DNA of 9,727 bases from Pelotomaculum sp. (GCA_003489345.1 DNIT01000030.1:1994-11720); one strand, 5' to 3'. Counted from the first letter of the stretch, positions 1-6,662 are shown. Numbers and translations: made by a program. The notes: a model not told the origin generated them from the sequence alone.

Positions 1-267
1 TGCTAGGCGGGGAGGTAGCGGTGCCCTGTACCCGCAATCCGCTGCAGCGGGGTTGAATTCCCGCCCCAGGGTTTAGCTTGTGGGGTCCGGCAGCCGTAAG
101 GAGCGTTGAAGATTGGGTCTCGTGCGACGGGGCTTCTTGAACCGTGTCAGGTCCTGACGGAAGCAGCACTAAGGGAAATACCCCGGGTGCCGCGAGAGTG
201 CCTGGTCCGAGCCACCTGCGGGTGTATCGCCCGGAAGCTAATATTCGAAGGCAGGTGCATGGCCTTC
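1..267 (+). ncRNA. ffs: Signal recognition particle RNA, large Bacillus type (5' end probably just outside the window)
   Basis: This is the RNA scaffold of the signal recognition particle; it binds Ffh and targets nascent membrane and secreted proteins to FtsY and the translocon. The universal helix-8 domain is at about 146-176: the GTCAGGTCC strand, a TGAC tetraloop (155-158, URRC class), then GGAAGCAGC, which forms the asymmetric loop bound by the Ffh M domain. The first ~45 bases (GGCGGGGAGGTAGCGGTGCCCTGTACC) closely resemble the Alu domain of B. subtilis scRNA, so this is the ~265-nt form rather than 4.5S. The 3' end near GGTGCATGG should pair with the 5' end, whose first few bases appear to lie before position 1. 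It sits directly upstream of dnaX, as scr does in Bacillus. Any open frame through this stretch is spurious. Confidence 0.95.
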
Positions 268-274
268 ATTTTTT
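247..274 (+). terminator. Hairpin plus T-run at the 3' end of SRP RNA
   Basis: GAAGGC (247-252) pairs with GCCTTC (262-267) around a 9-base loop and is followed by ATTTTTT (268-274). It overlaps the RNA's own 3' end, so in the folded SRP RNA the 5' arm may pair elsewhere. It may act as the first terminator or as a processing boundary. Confidence 0.5.
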
Positions 275-275
275 G

Positions 276-304
276 ACCGCCTCCAACTTGGCAGGCGGTT
301 TTTT
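276..304 (+). terminator. Intrinsic terminator downstream of SRP RNA
   Basis: ACCGCCT (276-282) pairs with AGGCGGT (293-299). The inner CCA/TGG pairs extend the stem with one bulged C, and the T-run at 299-304 follows at once. This is a strong GC-rich Rho-independent terminator that separates the SRP RNA unit from dnaX. Confidence 0.85.
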
Positions 305-313
305 AATACCTTT

Positions 314-341
314 TTTACTTTTGTATGTACGGGACAATAAT
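314..341 (+). promoter_or_regulatory. Possible sigma-A promoter for the dnaX operon
   Basis: TTTACT (314-319, 4 of 6 to TTGACA) and AATAAT (336-341, 5 of 6 to TATAAT) are spaced by 16 bases, just after the SRP terminator. Apart from this and a possible leader ORF, nothing else is evident in the 250-base gap before dnaX. The match is modest and other AT-rich hexamers are nearby. Confidence 0.3.
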
Positions 342-437
342 AACAGCTTGGCTGGGCTTAAACATAATGATTACATAACAGGGAAATGTGGTTTGGGCGA
401 CGAAGTATACAGGCAGAATAAATACAGGGGGAGGCAT

Positions 438-554
438 ATGTCCCGTCATCTGCCTCGCCTGTCTCAAAAATATCGTTCGCAAAGGTTTGCCCCAACATTT
501 AAAGACAGCCCGGAGCACTGTTCTCAGGGTGGATCGGGCAGGAAAGGAATTTGA
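438..554 (+). CDS. Possible 38-residue leader peptide overlapping the dnaX start
   Basis: A small open frame begins at an ATG preceded by a GGGGGAGG stretch (427-434) and ends with a TGA (552-554) that overlaps an in-frame dnaX ATG at 554 in a TGATG arrangement. The peptide is basic (several Arg and Lys, one Cys) and matches no family I recognise. The overlap would permit translational coupling into dnaX. Against it: the gap between GGAGG and the ATG is only 3 bases, dnaX has its own AAAGGA site, and codon use shows no clear coding bias. It may simply be open by chance within the dnaX leader. Confidence 0.2.
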   Translation: MSRHLPRLSQKYRSQRFAPTFKDSPEHCSQGGSGRKGI

Positions 555-556
555 TG

Positions 557-2326
557 ATGGCATATCGGGCATTGTACCGGGAATGGAGGCCCCAGGCCTT
601 CGGCGCGATAATCGGTCAGGATCACATTACCCGTACGCTTAAGAATGCGGTGGAGGCCGGGCGGGTGGGACACGCCTATCTTTTTTGCGGTGCCAGGGGC
701 ACCGGTAAAACGACCACCGCCAAGGTGCTGGCCAAGGCCTTGAACTGCCTGCAGCCGGAGGGTCCCGAGCCCTGCAATCGCTGTGACAACTGCATTGCTG
801 TCACGGAGGGGTTTTCCGTTGACGTTGTTGAAATAGACGCGGCTTCCAACCGGGGTATCGACGAAATCCGGGACTTGCGTGAGAAGGTTCAGTTCACCCC
901 AAGCACCGGACGTTTCAGAGTTTACATCATTGATGAAGTGCATATGCTCACCAACGAGGCCTTTAACGCGCTCTTAAAGACGCTGGAGGAGCCTCCCCGT
1001 CACGCGGTGCTGATCCTGGCCACAACCGAGCCGCATAAAATACCGCTGACTATTTTGTCCCGCTGCCAGCGCTTTGATTTTAAACGGATCACTCCCACCG
1101 GTATAATCGGGAGACTTAAGGAAGTAGCTGCCGGTGCCCAACTGGAGGTGGAGGAGGAGGCGCTTCGCCTCATCGCCAGGGCCGCCGAGGGCGGGCTGCG
1201 GGATGCCCTCAGCCTGCTGGACCAGGCTGCGGCTTTCGGGTCGTTGACCATAACAGCAGAGGACGTTCACAACCTCCTGGGGACCGTGCGGGTGGATGCC
1301 TTAAACAAGATGGCGGGTCACCTGGCTGCCGATGAAGTAGGCGCGGCGCTCCGCCTGGTCGCCCGGCTGACCGCCGAAGGGAAGGACTTACGCCTTTTTG
1401 CCAGGGAAATGGCGGCCTACTTGAGAGCTCTTCTCTTAGAAAAAATCGCGCCGGGTTCAAATGCGCAAGAGACCTGGGAAACTGCAGGACTCAGAGCCTG
1501 TATGGCGCAGTTCAATGAAGAGAGACTGGTAAAGTCAGTTGAAATCATGGCTGCCGCAGAACAGGAAATGAAGTGGAGTACCCTGCCCGGTATTGCCCTG
1601 GAACTGGCGCTGATCAAGGCCTGCCGGCAAGCCGGTGGGGAAGATTTGGCTTCTCTTGCCGCAAGGCTCAACGCCTTAGAAGAGAAGCTAAGCAAGCTGG
1701 GGGCGGACGGGGTTGTTTATGGAGAGCGACCAATCCGGGAACCTGCCCCAAACAGCAAAGCCATGGAACCAGGGCTGAAAAAACGGGATCCGTCCGGTTT
1801 GGAGAAGGACGCCGGTGTCCCCAATACGGCTCTGCAAGCAGAACGGAAGGGAGGGCCGGGTTCAGTGCCTAAGGTTGCGCATCAGCCTGTGCCTTCTTCG
1901 CAGGAAGCGGTTCAGGATATGCCGACTCAACCGGAACCCCAAGCAGGCGGACTTGCCGACCTGGAAGAGGTCAAGAAGTTGTGGCCGGAAATTTTAGAAG
2001 TAGTCAGGAAGGAGCGCCTGCCGCTTTACCACAATTACTTGAAGGCCGTTCCCCTTGCCGTTAAGGGACGGGGATTGGTGGTCGGTTTCCCCGAGGGGGA
2101 TGAATTGAGCAGGGAGATTGCGGAACTTCCAGACAATAAAAACTATCTTGCCGGGCTTCTTTCCAGGTTTTTTAAGGGAGAATGGCAGGTGGTGTTTAAA
2201 CACTATCAAGGCAAGATAAGTATGCCTGAGCCAAGGCAGGCGCCCAAACCAGCCATAGGGGACGTCAAAAAGCAGTTTGGCGGAGAGGAAATAGAACTCG
2301 AAGAAGGTTCAGACAAGCTCTTTTAA
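557..2326 (+). CDS. dnaX: DNA polymerase III subunits gamma and tau
   Basis: DnaX is the AAA+ ATPase of the clamp loader; with delta and delta' it loads the beta clamp on primed DNA and tethers polymerases at the fork. The product is 589 residues, within the usual range. Visible motifs: N-terminal ALYREWRPQ, Walker A GARGTGKTT (about 45-53), four zinc-binding Cys at about 64, 73, 76 and 79, Walker B with DEVH (about 126-129), EEPP at about 144-147 and the SRC sensor/arginine-finger motif (about 168-170). A low-complexity Pro/Gln/Lys linker (about 385-455) leads to a C-terminal domain beginning near LWPEILEVV, the tau-specific part. Three in-frame starts are clustered (TTG 551, ATG 554, ATG 557). 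I chose 557 because the family begins M-(S/A)-Y-x-A-L-Y-R and AAAGGA (543-548) lies 8 bases upstream. It is followed closely by ybaB and recR, the classic trio. Confidence 0.97.
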   Translation: MAYRALYREWRPQAFGAIIGQDHITRTLKNAVEAGRVGHAYLFCGARGTGKTTTAKVLAKALNCLQPEGPEPCNRCDNCIAVTEGFSVDVVEIDAASNRGIDEIRDLREKVQFTPSTGRFRVYIIDEVHMLTNEAFNALLKTLEEPPRHAVLILATTEPHKIPLTILSRCQRFDFKRITPTGIIGRLKEVAAGAQLEVEEEALRLIARAAEGGLRDALSLLDQAAAFGSLTITAEDVHNLLGTVRVDALNKMAGHLAADEVGAALRLVARLTAEGKDLRLFAREMAAYLRALLLEKIAPGSNAQETWETAGLRACMAQFNEERLVKSVEIMAAAEQEMKWSTLPGIALELALIKACRQAGGEDLASLAARLNALEEKLSKLGADGVVYGERPIREPAPNSKAMEPGLKKRDPSGLEKDAGVPNTALQAERKGGPGSVPKVAHQPVPSSQEAVQDMPTQPEPQAGGLADLEEVKKLWPEILEVVRKERLPLYHNYLKAVPLAVKGRGLVVGFPEGDELSREIAELPDNKNYLAGLLSRFFKGEWQVVFKHYQGKISMPEPRQAPKPAIGDVKKQFGGEEIELEEGSDKLF

Positions 2327-2355
2327 AACGAAAATAAAGGGGGATTCATTGCATA

Positions 2356-2667
2356 ATGGGTGGCAATATGAACAAGATGATGAAGCAGGTTCAAAAAATG
2401 CAGCAAGAAATGATGAAACTGCAAGAAGACCTGGCCAACCGCACTGTGGAGACCACAGCCGGCGGGGGCGTGGTCAGGGTGACGGCCAACGGCAAAAATG
2501 AAATTACGGCAATAGAAATCAAACCTGAGGCGGTGGACCCGGAAGATGTGGAAATGTTGCAGGATCTGGTCCTCGCTGCTGTCAATGAGGCTCTTAAAAA
2601 GGCGCAGGATATGGCGTCCCGGGAAATGGGCAGAATTACCGGCGGCCTTAAAATCCCCGGCCTATAG
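2356..2667 (+). CDS. ybaB: YbaB/EbfC family nucleoid-associated protein
   Basis: This is a small dimeric DNA-binding protein of the YbaB/EbfC family (YaaK in Bacillus), thought to act in nucleoid organisation or alongside RecR; its exact role is unsettled. The 103 residues match the family length. An N-terminal helix rich in Met, Lys and Gln (about 4-28) is followed by the family beta-sheet core with AGGGVVRVTANG (about 35-46) and IEIKPEAVDPEDVEMLQDLV, then a C-terminal helix ending GGLKIPGL. The AAGGGGG site (2337-2343) is 12 bases before the ATG, which is long. A second in-frame ATG at 2368 gives MNKMMKQ, a typical YbaB beginning, but lies farther still from the site. It lies 29 bases after dnaX and 9 before recR, consistent with one transcript. 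Confidence 0.93.
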   Translation: MGGNMNKMMKQVQKMQQEMMKLQEDLANRTVETTAGGGVVRVTANGKNEITAIEIKPEAVDPEDVEMLQDLVLAAVNEALKKAQDMASREMGRITGGLKIPGL

Positions 2668-2676
2668 TAATCGTAG

Positions 2677-3279
2677 ATGAACTACTACGCCAAGCCGGTC
2701 GCCCGTCTTATTGACGAACTGGGTAAACTCCCGGGGATCGGCCCGAAAACAGCCCAGCGCCTGGCCTTTCATCTTCTGCATGCACCGCCCGAGGTGGCCG
2801 CCAACCTGGCCGGGGCCATGCAGGAAGCCAGAAATGCCATTCACCAGTGCAGCCTGTGCGGCAACCTGACCGATGTGGACCCCTGTTTTATCTGCGGGGA
2901 TGAACGCCGCAGTCGTGATATTATCTGTGTGGTGGAGCGTCCCAGAGATGTGGCCTCGATGGAAAAAGCCAGAGGGCTCAGGGGGCTTTATCACGTGCTG
3001 CACGGCGCCATCTCTCCGATGGAAGGGGTAGGGCCGGAACAGCTGAACATCAGGAGCCTGCTGAAACGCCTGTCGGGCGGGGAAGTAAAGGAGGTGATCC
3101 TGGCCACCAACCCCAATGTGGAAGGTGACGCCACGGCCCTCTATTTAACCGGTCTGATCAGGCCGCTTGGCATCCGTGTAACCAGGCTCGCCCACGGCCT
3201 GCCCGTAGGCGCCGATTTGGAGTACGCCGATGAGGTAACTCTGGGCAGGGCGCTGGAGGGCAGGCAGGAAATGAAATAG
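2677..3279 (+). CDS. recR: Recombination mediator protein RecR
   Basis: RecR works with RecO (and RecF) to load RecA on SSB-coated single-stranded DNA during gap repair. The product is 200 residues, the normal length. In order: helix-hairpin-helix LPGIGPKTAQRLAFHLL (about 18-34), a four-Cys zinc finger (C58, C61, C70, C73), a Toprim domain from about 81 with the acidic CVVE (to 87) and TNPNVEGDATA (144-154), and the C-terminal HGLPVGADLEYADEVTL segment (about 173-189). The ATG is 9 bases after the ybaB stop and I see no Shine-Dalgarno sequence before it, so translation probably depends on coupling to ybaB. In Bacillus a small gene, yaaL, lies between recR and bofA; it is absent here, where the gap is only 48 bases. 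Confidence 0.97.
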   Translation: MNYYAKPVARLIDELGKLPGIGPKTAQRLAFHLLHAPPEVAANLAGAMQEARNAIHQCSLCGNLTDVDPCFICGDERRSRDIICVVERPRDVASMEKARGLRGLYHVLHGAISPMEGVGPEQLNIRSLLKRLSGGEVKEVILATNPNVEGDATALYLTGLIRPLGIRVTRLAHGLPVGADLEYADEVTLGRALEGRQEMK

Positions 3280-3327
3280 GAATAATTTTCATTTATGGCC
3301 ATATAATGGAGCAAGGGGGTGCTCCGT

Positions 3328-3594
3328 TTGGAATGGAAATATGTGATGATCGGACTGGCCGGGTTATTCGGGCTCTATCTGGTGGGAACCTCGCTGTTCC
3401 GCCCTTTAAAATTTTTAATCCGGCTGACGGTCTGGACCGTCCTGGGGGTTGTATTGCTTCTGGCCATCAACGGGGCGTTCGGTTATTTGGGCTTTCACAT
3501 CGCCATTAATCCCTTAACCATTCTGACTGCCGGTATACTCCAGTTGCCTGGAGTCGTACTCTTGGTCTTGTTAAATGTTTTACTCGTAGGTTAA
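3328..3594 (+). CDS. bofA: Pro-sigma-K processing inhibitor BofA
   Basis: BofA is an integral protein of the membrane around the forespore. With SpoIVFA it holds the SpoIVFB protease inactive, so pro-sigma-K is not cleaved until the forespore signals. The product is 88 residues (B. subtilis BofA is 87). It is almost entirely hydrophobic: a first membrane segment at about 5-23, a second at about 31-48, and a C-terminal hydrophobic stretch containing the family pattern NPLTILTAGILQLPGVVLL (about 61-79). I chose TTG at 3328 because AAGGGGG (3313-3319) lies 8 bases upstream. The alternative GTG at 3319 would overlap that site. Its position after recR matches Bacillus synteny. Confidence 0.88.
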   Translation: MEWKYVMIGLAGLFGLYLVGTSLFRPLKFLIRLTVWTVLGVVLLLAINGAFGYLGFHIAINPLTILTAGILQLPGVVLLVLLNVLLVG

Positions 3595-3632
3595 AAATTT
3601 AAAATTTTTTTAGTTTAGAAGAATTTCAAAAA

Positions 3633-3730
3633 TGGGGAACGGTTAATAATAATTTCCTCCGCTTGACGCAACCGTCCTCAAAGCTGGTTTGTCGGAAACC
3701 TGGGGAACAGTTAATACTGTTCTTTTTTTA
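3633..3730 (+). promoter_or_regulatory. Structured leader, candidate transcription attenuator upstream of the P-loop ATPase gene
   Basis: Three successive hairpins can be drawn: ACGGTT (3639-3644) with AACCGT (3670-3675), extended by GGG/CTC across a mismatch; GGTTT (3686-3690) with AAACC (3696-3700); and the terminator at 3705-3729. The first arm and the terminator's left arm are near-copies: TGGGGAACGGTTAATAAT (3633-3650) and TGGGGAACAGTTAATACT (3701-3718), with 2 mismatches in 18. The first copy's GAACGGT (3637-3643) can therefore also pair with ACTGTTC (3716-3722), the terminator's right arm, with one G-U pair. This gives mutually exclusive terminator and antiterminator folds. I do not recognise a known riboswitch class. 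Function is inferred from pairing only. Confidence 0.4.
3705..3729 (+). terminator. Intrinsic terminator 29 bases before the P-loop ATPase start
   Basis: GAACAGT (3705-3711), loop TAAT, ACTGTTC (3716-3722), then seven T (3723-3729). It either ends the dnaX-bofA transcript or acts as the off-state of an attenuator for the gene starting at 3759. Only 29 bases separate the T-run from that start. Confidence 0.75.
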
Positions 3731-3758
3731 TGGGTATTTTAGCTTAAAAAAGGGAGGT

Positions 3759-4436
3759 ATGAGCATAATAAACAAAGACCGCATAGTCGAAGCGTATATC
3801 GGTGAGTATGCCGCGGGAAAGAGCGAAGCGGCTTTAAGCCGGGCGCTGGAACTGGCCGCTCTGGGCAGGAAGGTAACCCTGGTCGACCTCGACATTGTGG
3901 AGCCTTGCTATACTTTGCGGCCTGTTCAAAAAGAGCTTATGGCCCGCGGTGTTGATGTGATTGCCTGGGAAACCAAAGAGACGTTGGGTTTGGGTGAGGC
4001 CGGCGCGACGATTAAGCCGGAAGCCAGGTGGGCACTGAGGCGGCCGGGCGATGTGATCCTGGACATCGGTTATGGGGTGGCAGGCAGCAAGACACTCAAG
4101 CTTTTGGAGGGGGCCGACGAAGATCCGTTTCTGAGCGTAATCTGTGTTGTAAATACCTCACGCCCCATGACCTCCGGGATGGAACAAATTGTCGAGCACG
4201 TGAGGGAAATGGGGAAGGTGGACGGCCTTATCAACAATACGCATCTGGGCGGTGAGACCACTGTCGAGGTAGTCCAGGAAGGCGCCGGTATTATTACCAG
4301 GGCTGCCAAAAACCTCGGACTGCCGGTGGTGGCTACAACGGCTCCGGCCTTTATCGCCGGGCAAATTGGTTCTGTGGACTGTCTGGGTAACCCCGTTCGT
4401 CCGCTGGCCGGCATGATGTCAAAAGCCTTTTGGTAA
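3759..4436 (+). CDS. MinD/ParA-like P-loop ATPase of unknown role, linked to the kor operon
   Basis: The 225-residue product is a SIMIBI-class (CobQ/CobB/MinD/ParA-like) nucleotide-binding protein. Visible motifs: Walker A GEYAAGKS (15-22), VDLDIVEPCYTLR (42-54, the acidic motif after strand 2 with a Pro and a Cys), VILDIGYG (99-106, Walker B-like), NTSRPMTSG (132-140) and INNTHLGGETT (158-168), a likely base-recognition loop. There is no signal peptide, membrane segment or Cys cluster for a metal site. Its specific function is not known to me. Being next to korA suggests an accessory role such as cofactor insertion or maturation, but that is inference. The frame stays open upstream to a TTG at 3663. 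I prefer ATG 3759, where the conserved N-terminus begins, although AGGGAGG (3751-3757) is only one base from it, which is unusually close. Confidence 0.8.
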   Translation: MSIINKDRIVEAYIGEYAAGKSEAALSRALELAALGRKVTLVDLDIVEPCYTLRPVQKELMARGVDVIAWETKETLGLGEAGATIKPEARWALRRPGDVILDIGYGVAGSKTLKLLEGADEDPFLSVICVVNTSRPMTSGMEQIVEHVREMGKVDGLINNTHLGGETTVEVVQEGAGIITRAAKNLGLPVVATTAPAFIAGQIGSVDCLGNPVRPLAGMMSKAFW

Positions 4437-4453
4437 TGGGTATAGTAAAAAGA

Positions 4454-4602
4454 GGCGTAGGGCGTAAGGCGTAAAAAGATAGTCGTAATATGATATTGAT
4501 TATAGAGATATAACAGCTTGTTTAAAGACCATGAGGAATGCAGTATATATCTACGCCCTACGGCCTACGACCAATCTGCCCTATGCCTTACGCCCTACGG
4601 CT
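4454..4602 (+). repeat. Three clusters of 7-bp TACGCCC-type repeats, two forming an inverted repeat
   Basis: Cluster 1 (4454-4474) reads GGCGTAG, GGCGTAA, GGCGTAA. Cluster 2 (4552-4572) reads TACGCCC, TACGGCC, TACGACC. Cluster 3 (4582-4602) reads TATGCCT, TACGCCC, TACGGCT. Each holds exactly three heptads; cluster 1 is in the opposite orientation. CGTAGGGCGTAAGGC (4456-4470) is the perfect complement of 4585-4599 (15 bp), extending to 18 bp with one G-T pair. No obvious target-site duplication, transposase or ORF is present. This fills most of the 255-base gap before korA; the rest (4603-4678) shows no convincing promoter. Confidence 0.75.
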
Positions 4603-4691
4603 AAATGATACGTGTCTGCTGATTTATTACGCAAACACAAAATGCAAAACCCGCTTTGCTCAACTTGTCAATATTCTTAGGAGGGTTTTAC

Positions 4692-5822
4692 ATGTCTGAG
4701 AAAATAATGCAAGAAGAAAAAAGGGTCTTTATGACCGGCAACGAGGTGGTGGCCTGGGCGGCTATAGCAGCCAAAGCCGACATTATGTACGGCTATCCGA
4801 TCACCCCCCAGAATGAAATCATGCACTACTGGACCAGGCTGGTTCCAAAATATAATAAGGCCTTTCTGCAAACTGAAGACGAGCTTTCGGCGGGGTTTAC
4901 CACCGTAGGCGGAGTGATGGCAGGGCGTAAAGCTTTTACGGCTACAGCCGGGCCCGGTAATACGCTGATGCAGGAACCCATGTCCATGGCGGAGATGATG
5001 CGCTTGCCGACCGTGGTGGTAATCCAGCAGAGGGGCGGTCCATCCACGGCGACGGTGATTTATTCCCAGCAGGAGGTAACTCTGACCACCCTGGGCGGGA
5101 ACGGTGAGGGGATGCGGATTGTATATTCCACAGCCAACCACCAGGAGCTGTATGATTACACCATCAAAGCGTTCAACACGGCCTGGAAATACCGCTTCCC
5201 GACTTTTGTGCTTGGTGACGGATACCAGGCGAAAATGCGTGAGCCCCTGACCATTTATAGGCCGGAGGATCGAGGCATGCAAATTATCGAGCCGCAAGCC
5301 TATGTCGGACTGGCGGGCGTACCGGGGCGGGACCGGCCCCCGGCGCATCACCGCAATACCTACAACCTGGAAGAAGAGCTTTACGAGAAGGTATCCCACG
5401 ATATGGCTGAGTTTGAAAGAATTGCGCCCGAGGTTGCTGAATTCCAGGCGGAAAATACGGATGACGCGGACCTTGTGGTGGTCGGCCACGGGGTGGTTTT
5501 CCGGGCGGTACGGGAGGCCGTAAACAACCTGCGAGAGCAGGGACACCAGGTGGGGTATTTTCGGCCGGTGACCCTGCGTCCCCTGCCGGTGCAACAAATC
5601 AAGGAGCTTTCAGCCGGTGTCGGTAAAATTCTGGTGGTTGAGTCAGCTTACGGTCAGTTGGCCAGGCTCTTTAAAGAGGTTGCCTACGGCGGCACAGCTG
5701 AGATTACGCACTTTTTCAGGCCGGGGATCGGCATTACCGCTACCGAAGTTGCAGACAGGGTTAAAGGACTGTTGGAGCCCGTCCTGCGCCAACCCAGGCT
5801 GCGGAAGGCTTCATTCGGCTAG
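4692..5822 (+). CDS. korA: 2-oxoacid:ferredoxin oxidoreductase, alpha subunit (KorA-like)
   Basis: This is the alpha subunit of an anaerobic, CoA-dependent 2-oxoacid:ferredoxin oxidoreductase, which reversibly converts a 2-oxoacid plus CoA to acyl-CoA, CO2 and reduced ferredoxin. The 376 residues carry the pyrimidine-binding domain with YPITPQ (35-40), TEDELSA (61-67), TATAGPGN (83-90) and RGGPSTA (114-120), then the second transketolase-like domain from about 258 (DADLVVVGHG) with RPVTLRPLP (291-299). Sequence alone does not settle the substrate: 2-oxoglutarate (Kor) is my first choice, branched-chain oxoacids (Vor) the alternative. The start at ATG 4692 has AGGAGGG (4679-4685) six bases upstream; an upstream extension to 4656 lacks such a site. 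A long open frame on the other strand inside this gene (4677-5597) is a shadow. Confidence 0.93.
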   Translation: MSEKIMQEEKRVFMTGNEVVAWAAIAAKADIMYGYPITPQNEIMHYWTRLVPKYNKAFLQTEDELSAGFTTVGGVMAGRKAFTATAGPGNTLMQEPMSMAEMMRLPTVVVIQQRGGPSTATVIYSQQEVTLTTLGGNGEGMRIVYSTANHQELYDYTIKAFNTAWKYRFPTFVLGDGYQAKMREPLTIYRPEDRGMQIIEPQAYVGLAGVPGRDRPPAHHRNTYNLEEELYEKVSHDMAEFERIAPEVAEFQAENTDDADLVVVGHGVVFRAVREAVNNLREQGHQVGYFRPVTLRPLPVQQIKELSAGVGKILVVESAYGQLARLFKEVAYGGTAEITHFFRPGIGITATEVADRVKGLLEPVLRQPRLRKASFG

Positions 5823-5829
5823 TTCCACA

Positions 5830-5843
5830 GCCGCTGACGCGGC
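5830..5843 (+). other. Small GC hairpin between korA and korB
   Basis: GCCGC (5830-5834), loop TGAC, GCGGC (5839-5843), starting 8 bases after the korA stop and with no T-run. It is not a terminator. It could be a transcript-stability or processing element in the 81-base korA-korB gap, which is long for this operon. Confidence 0.3.
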
Positions 5844-5903
5844 CCGGCCGAAGATGAAAACAAAAAGTAAAACATAATATATTCCATCTAAGGAGAGTCC
5901 TGC

Positions 5904-6662
5904 ATGGCGCCACAACCAAAAATGCCCCGCAGTTGGCGGGCGGAGACCAAGCCCCATAAGTTTTGCCCGGGATGCGGACACGGTATTATTTTAAAATTTC
6001 TCGGAGAGGCTATTGATGAGCTGGAGATCCAGGACAGAGTGATCTTCGGCTGTGATATAGGCTGTTCACTTTTATCCTGGGATTTCTTCAATCTGGATTC
6101 GGTCCAGACCCACCACGGGCGGACCATCCCGGTTATGACCGGTATCAAACGGGCCAGGCCGGAACTGATCTGCATCGCCTACATGGGTGACGGCGGCGGT
6201 TATTCCATCGGCACCCAGCATATGGTCAGCGCGGCGGCCCGGAATGAAAAAATTACGGCTATCCTGGCCAATAACACCCAATATGCCATGACCGGGGGGC
6301 AGATGGCTCCCACCACCTTGCCGGGACAGAAAACCGAAACTTCACCTTACGGGCGGGAGCCCGAACTGACCGGTTATCCCCTGCAAGGGCCGGAGATGGT
6401 TTCCGCCATAACACCAGATGGAGCTTACGTGGCCAGGAGCAGCATCGGCAACCTGCGGCAGCTAAAGGGAGCATTAAAGAAAGCGCTGGAGAACCAAATC
6501 AACGGTAATGGGTTTTCCTTCGTTGAGGCTCTTTCCTCTTGCCCCACCAACTGGCGTACCAATGCCAAGGATACCTGGAGCTTTATCGAAAACGAGATGT
6601 CCAAGCACTTTAAAGTAGGGGAAATCAAGGCGCCGGGCACCGGGCAGGGGGAGGCGGGCTAA
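5904..6662 (+). CDS. korB: 2-oxoacid:ferredoxin oxidoreductase, beta (TPP-binding) subunit
   Basis: The beta subunit binds thiamine diphosphate and holds part of the active site with the alpha subunit. The product is 252 residues, normal for the short beta subunits of the Kor/Vor type. Visible motifs: FCPGCGHG (20-27), FGCDIGCS (48-55), the HHGR turn (70-73), the TPP/Mg signature GDGGGYSIG (95-103) followed by NN at 123-124, and MTGGQ (129-133). Cysteines at 21, 24, 50 and 54 include those that could ligate a cluster in the 2-oxoacid oxidoreductase superfamily. AGGAGAG (5891-5897) lies 6 bases before the ATG. Its TAA overlaps the next gene's ATG by one base, so beta and gamma are translationally coupled. 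Confidence 0.94.
   Translation: MAPQPKMPRSWRAETKPHKFCPGCGHGIILKFLGEAIDELEIQDRVIFGCDIGCSLLSWDFFNLDSVQTHHGRTIPVMTGIKRARPELICIAYMGDGGGYSIGTQHMVSAAARNEKITAILANNTQYAMTGGQMAPTTLPGQKTETSPYGREPELTGYPLQGPEMVSAITPDGAYVARSSIGNLRQLKGALKKALENQINGNGFSFVEALSSCPTNWRTNAKDTWSFIENEMSKHFKVGEIKAPGTGQGEAG

Noticed and set aside
144..554. A 136-codon + frame through the SRP RNA and dnaX leader
   Set aside because: Its first part is the conserved SRP RNA and it crosses two terminators. Only the last 38 codons (from 438) were kept, as a weak leader-peptide candidate.
3593..3610. AT-only hairpin right after bofA as its terminator
   Set aside because: It has no G-C pairs and would be too weak; the 3705-3729 hairpin is far better.
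3663..3691. TTGACG as a -35 box for the ATPase gene
   Set aside because: No acceptable -10 hexamer lies 16-18 bases downstream (GGTTTG is there instead).
4677..5597. A 306-codon open frame on the minus strand opposite korA
   Set aside because: It lies inside a strongly supported korA, has no ribosome site or recognisable domain, and its composition is what the codon bias of korA produces in the antisense frame.
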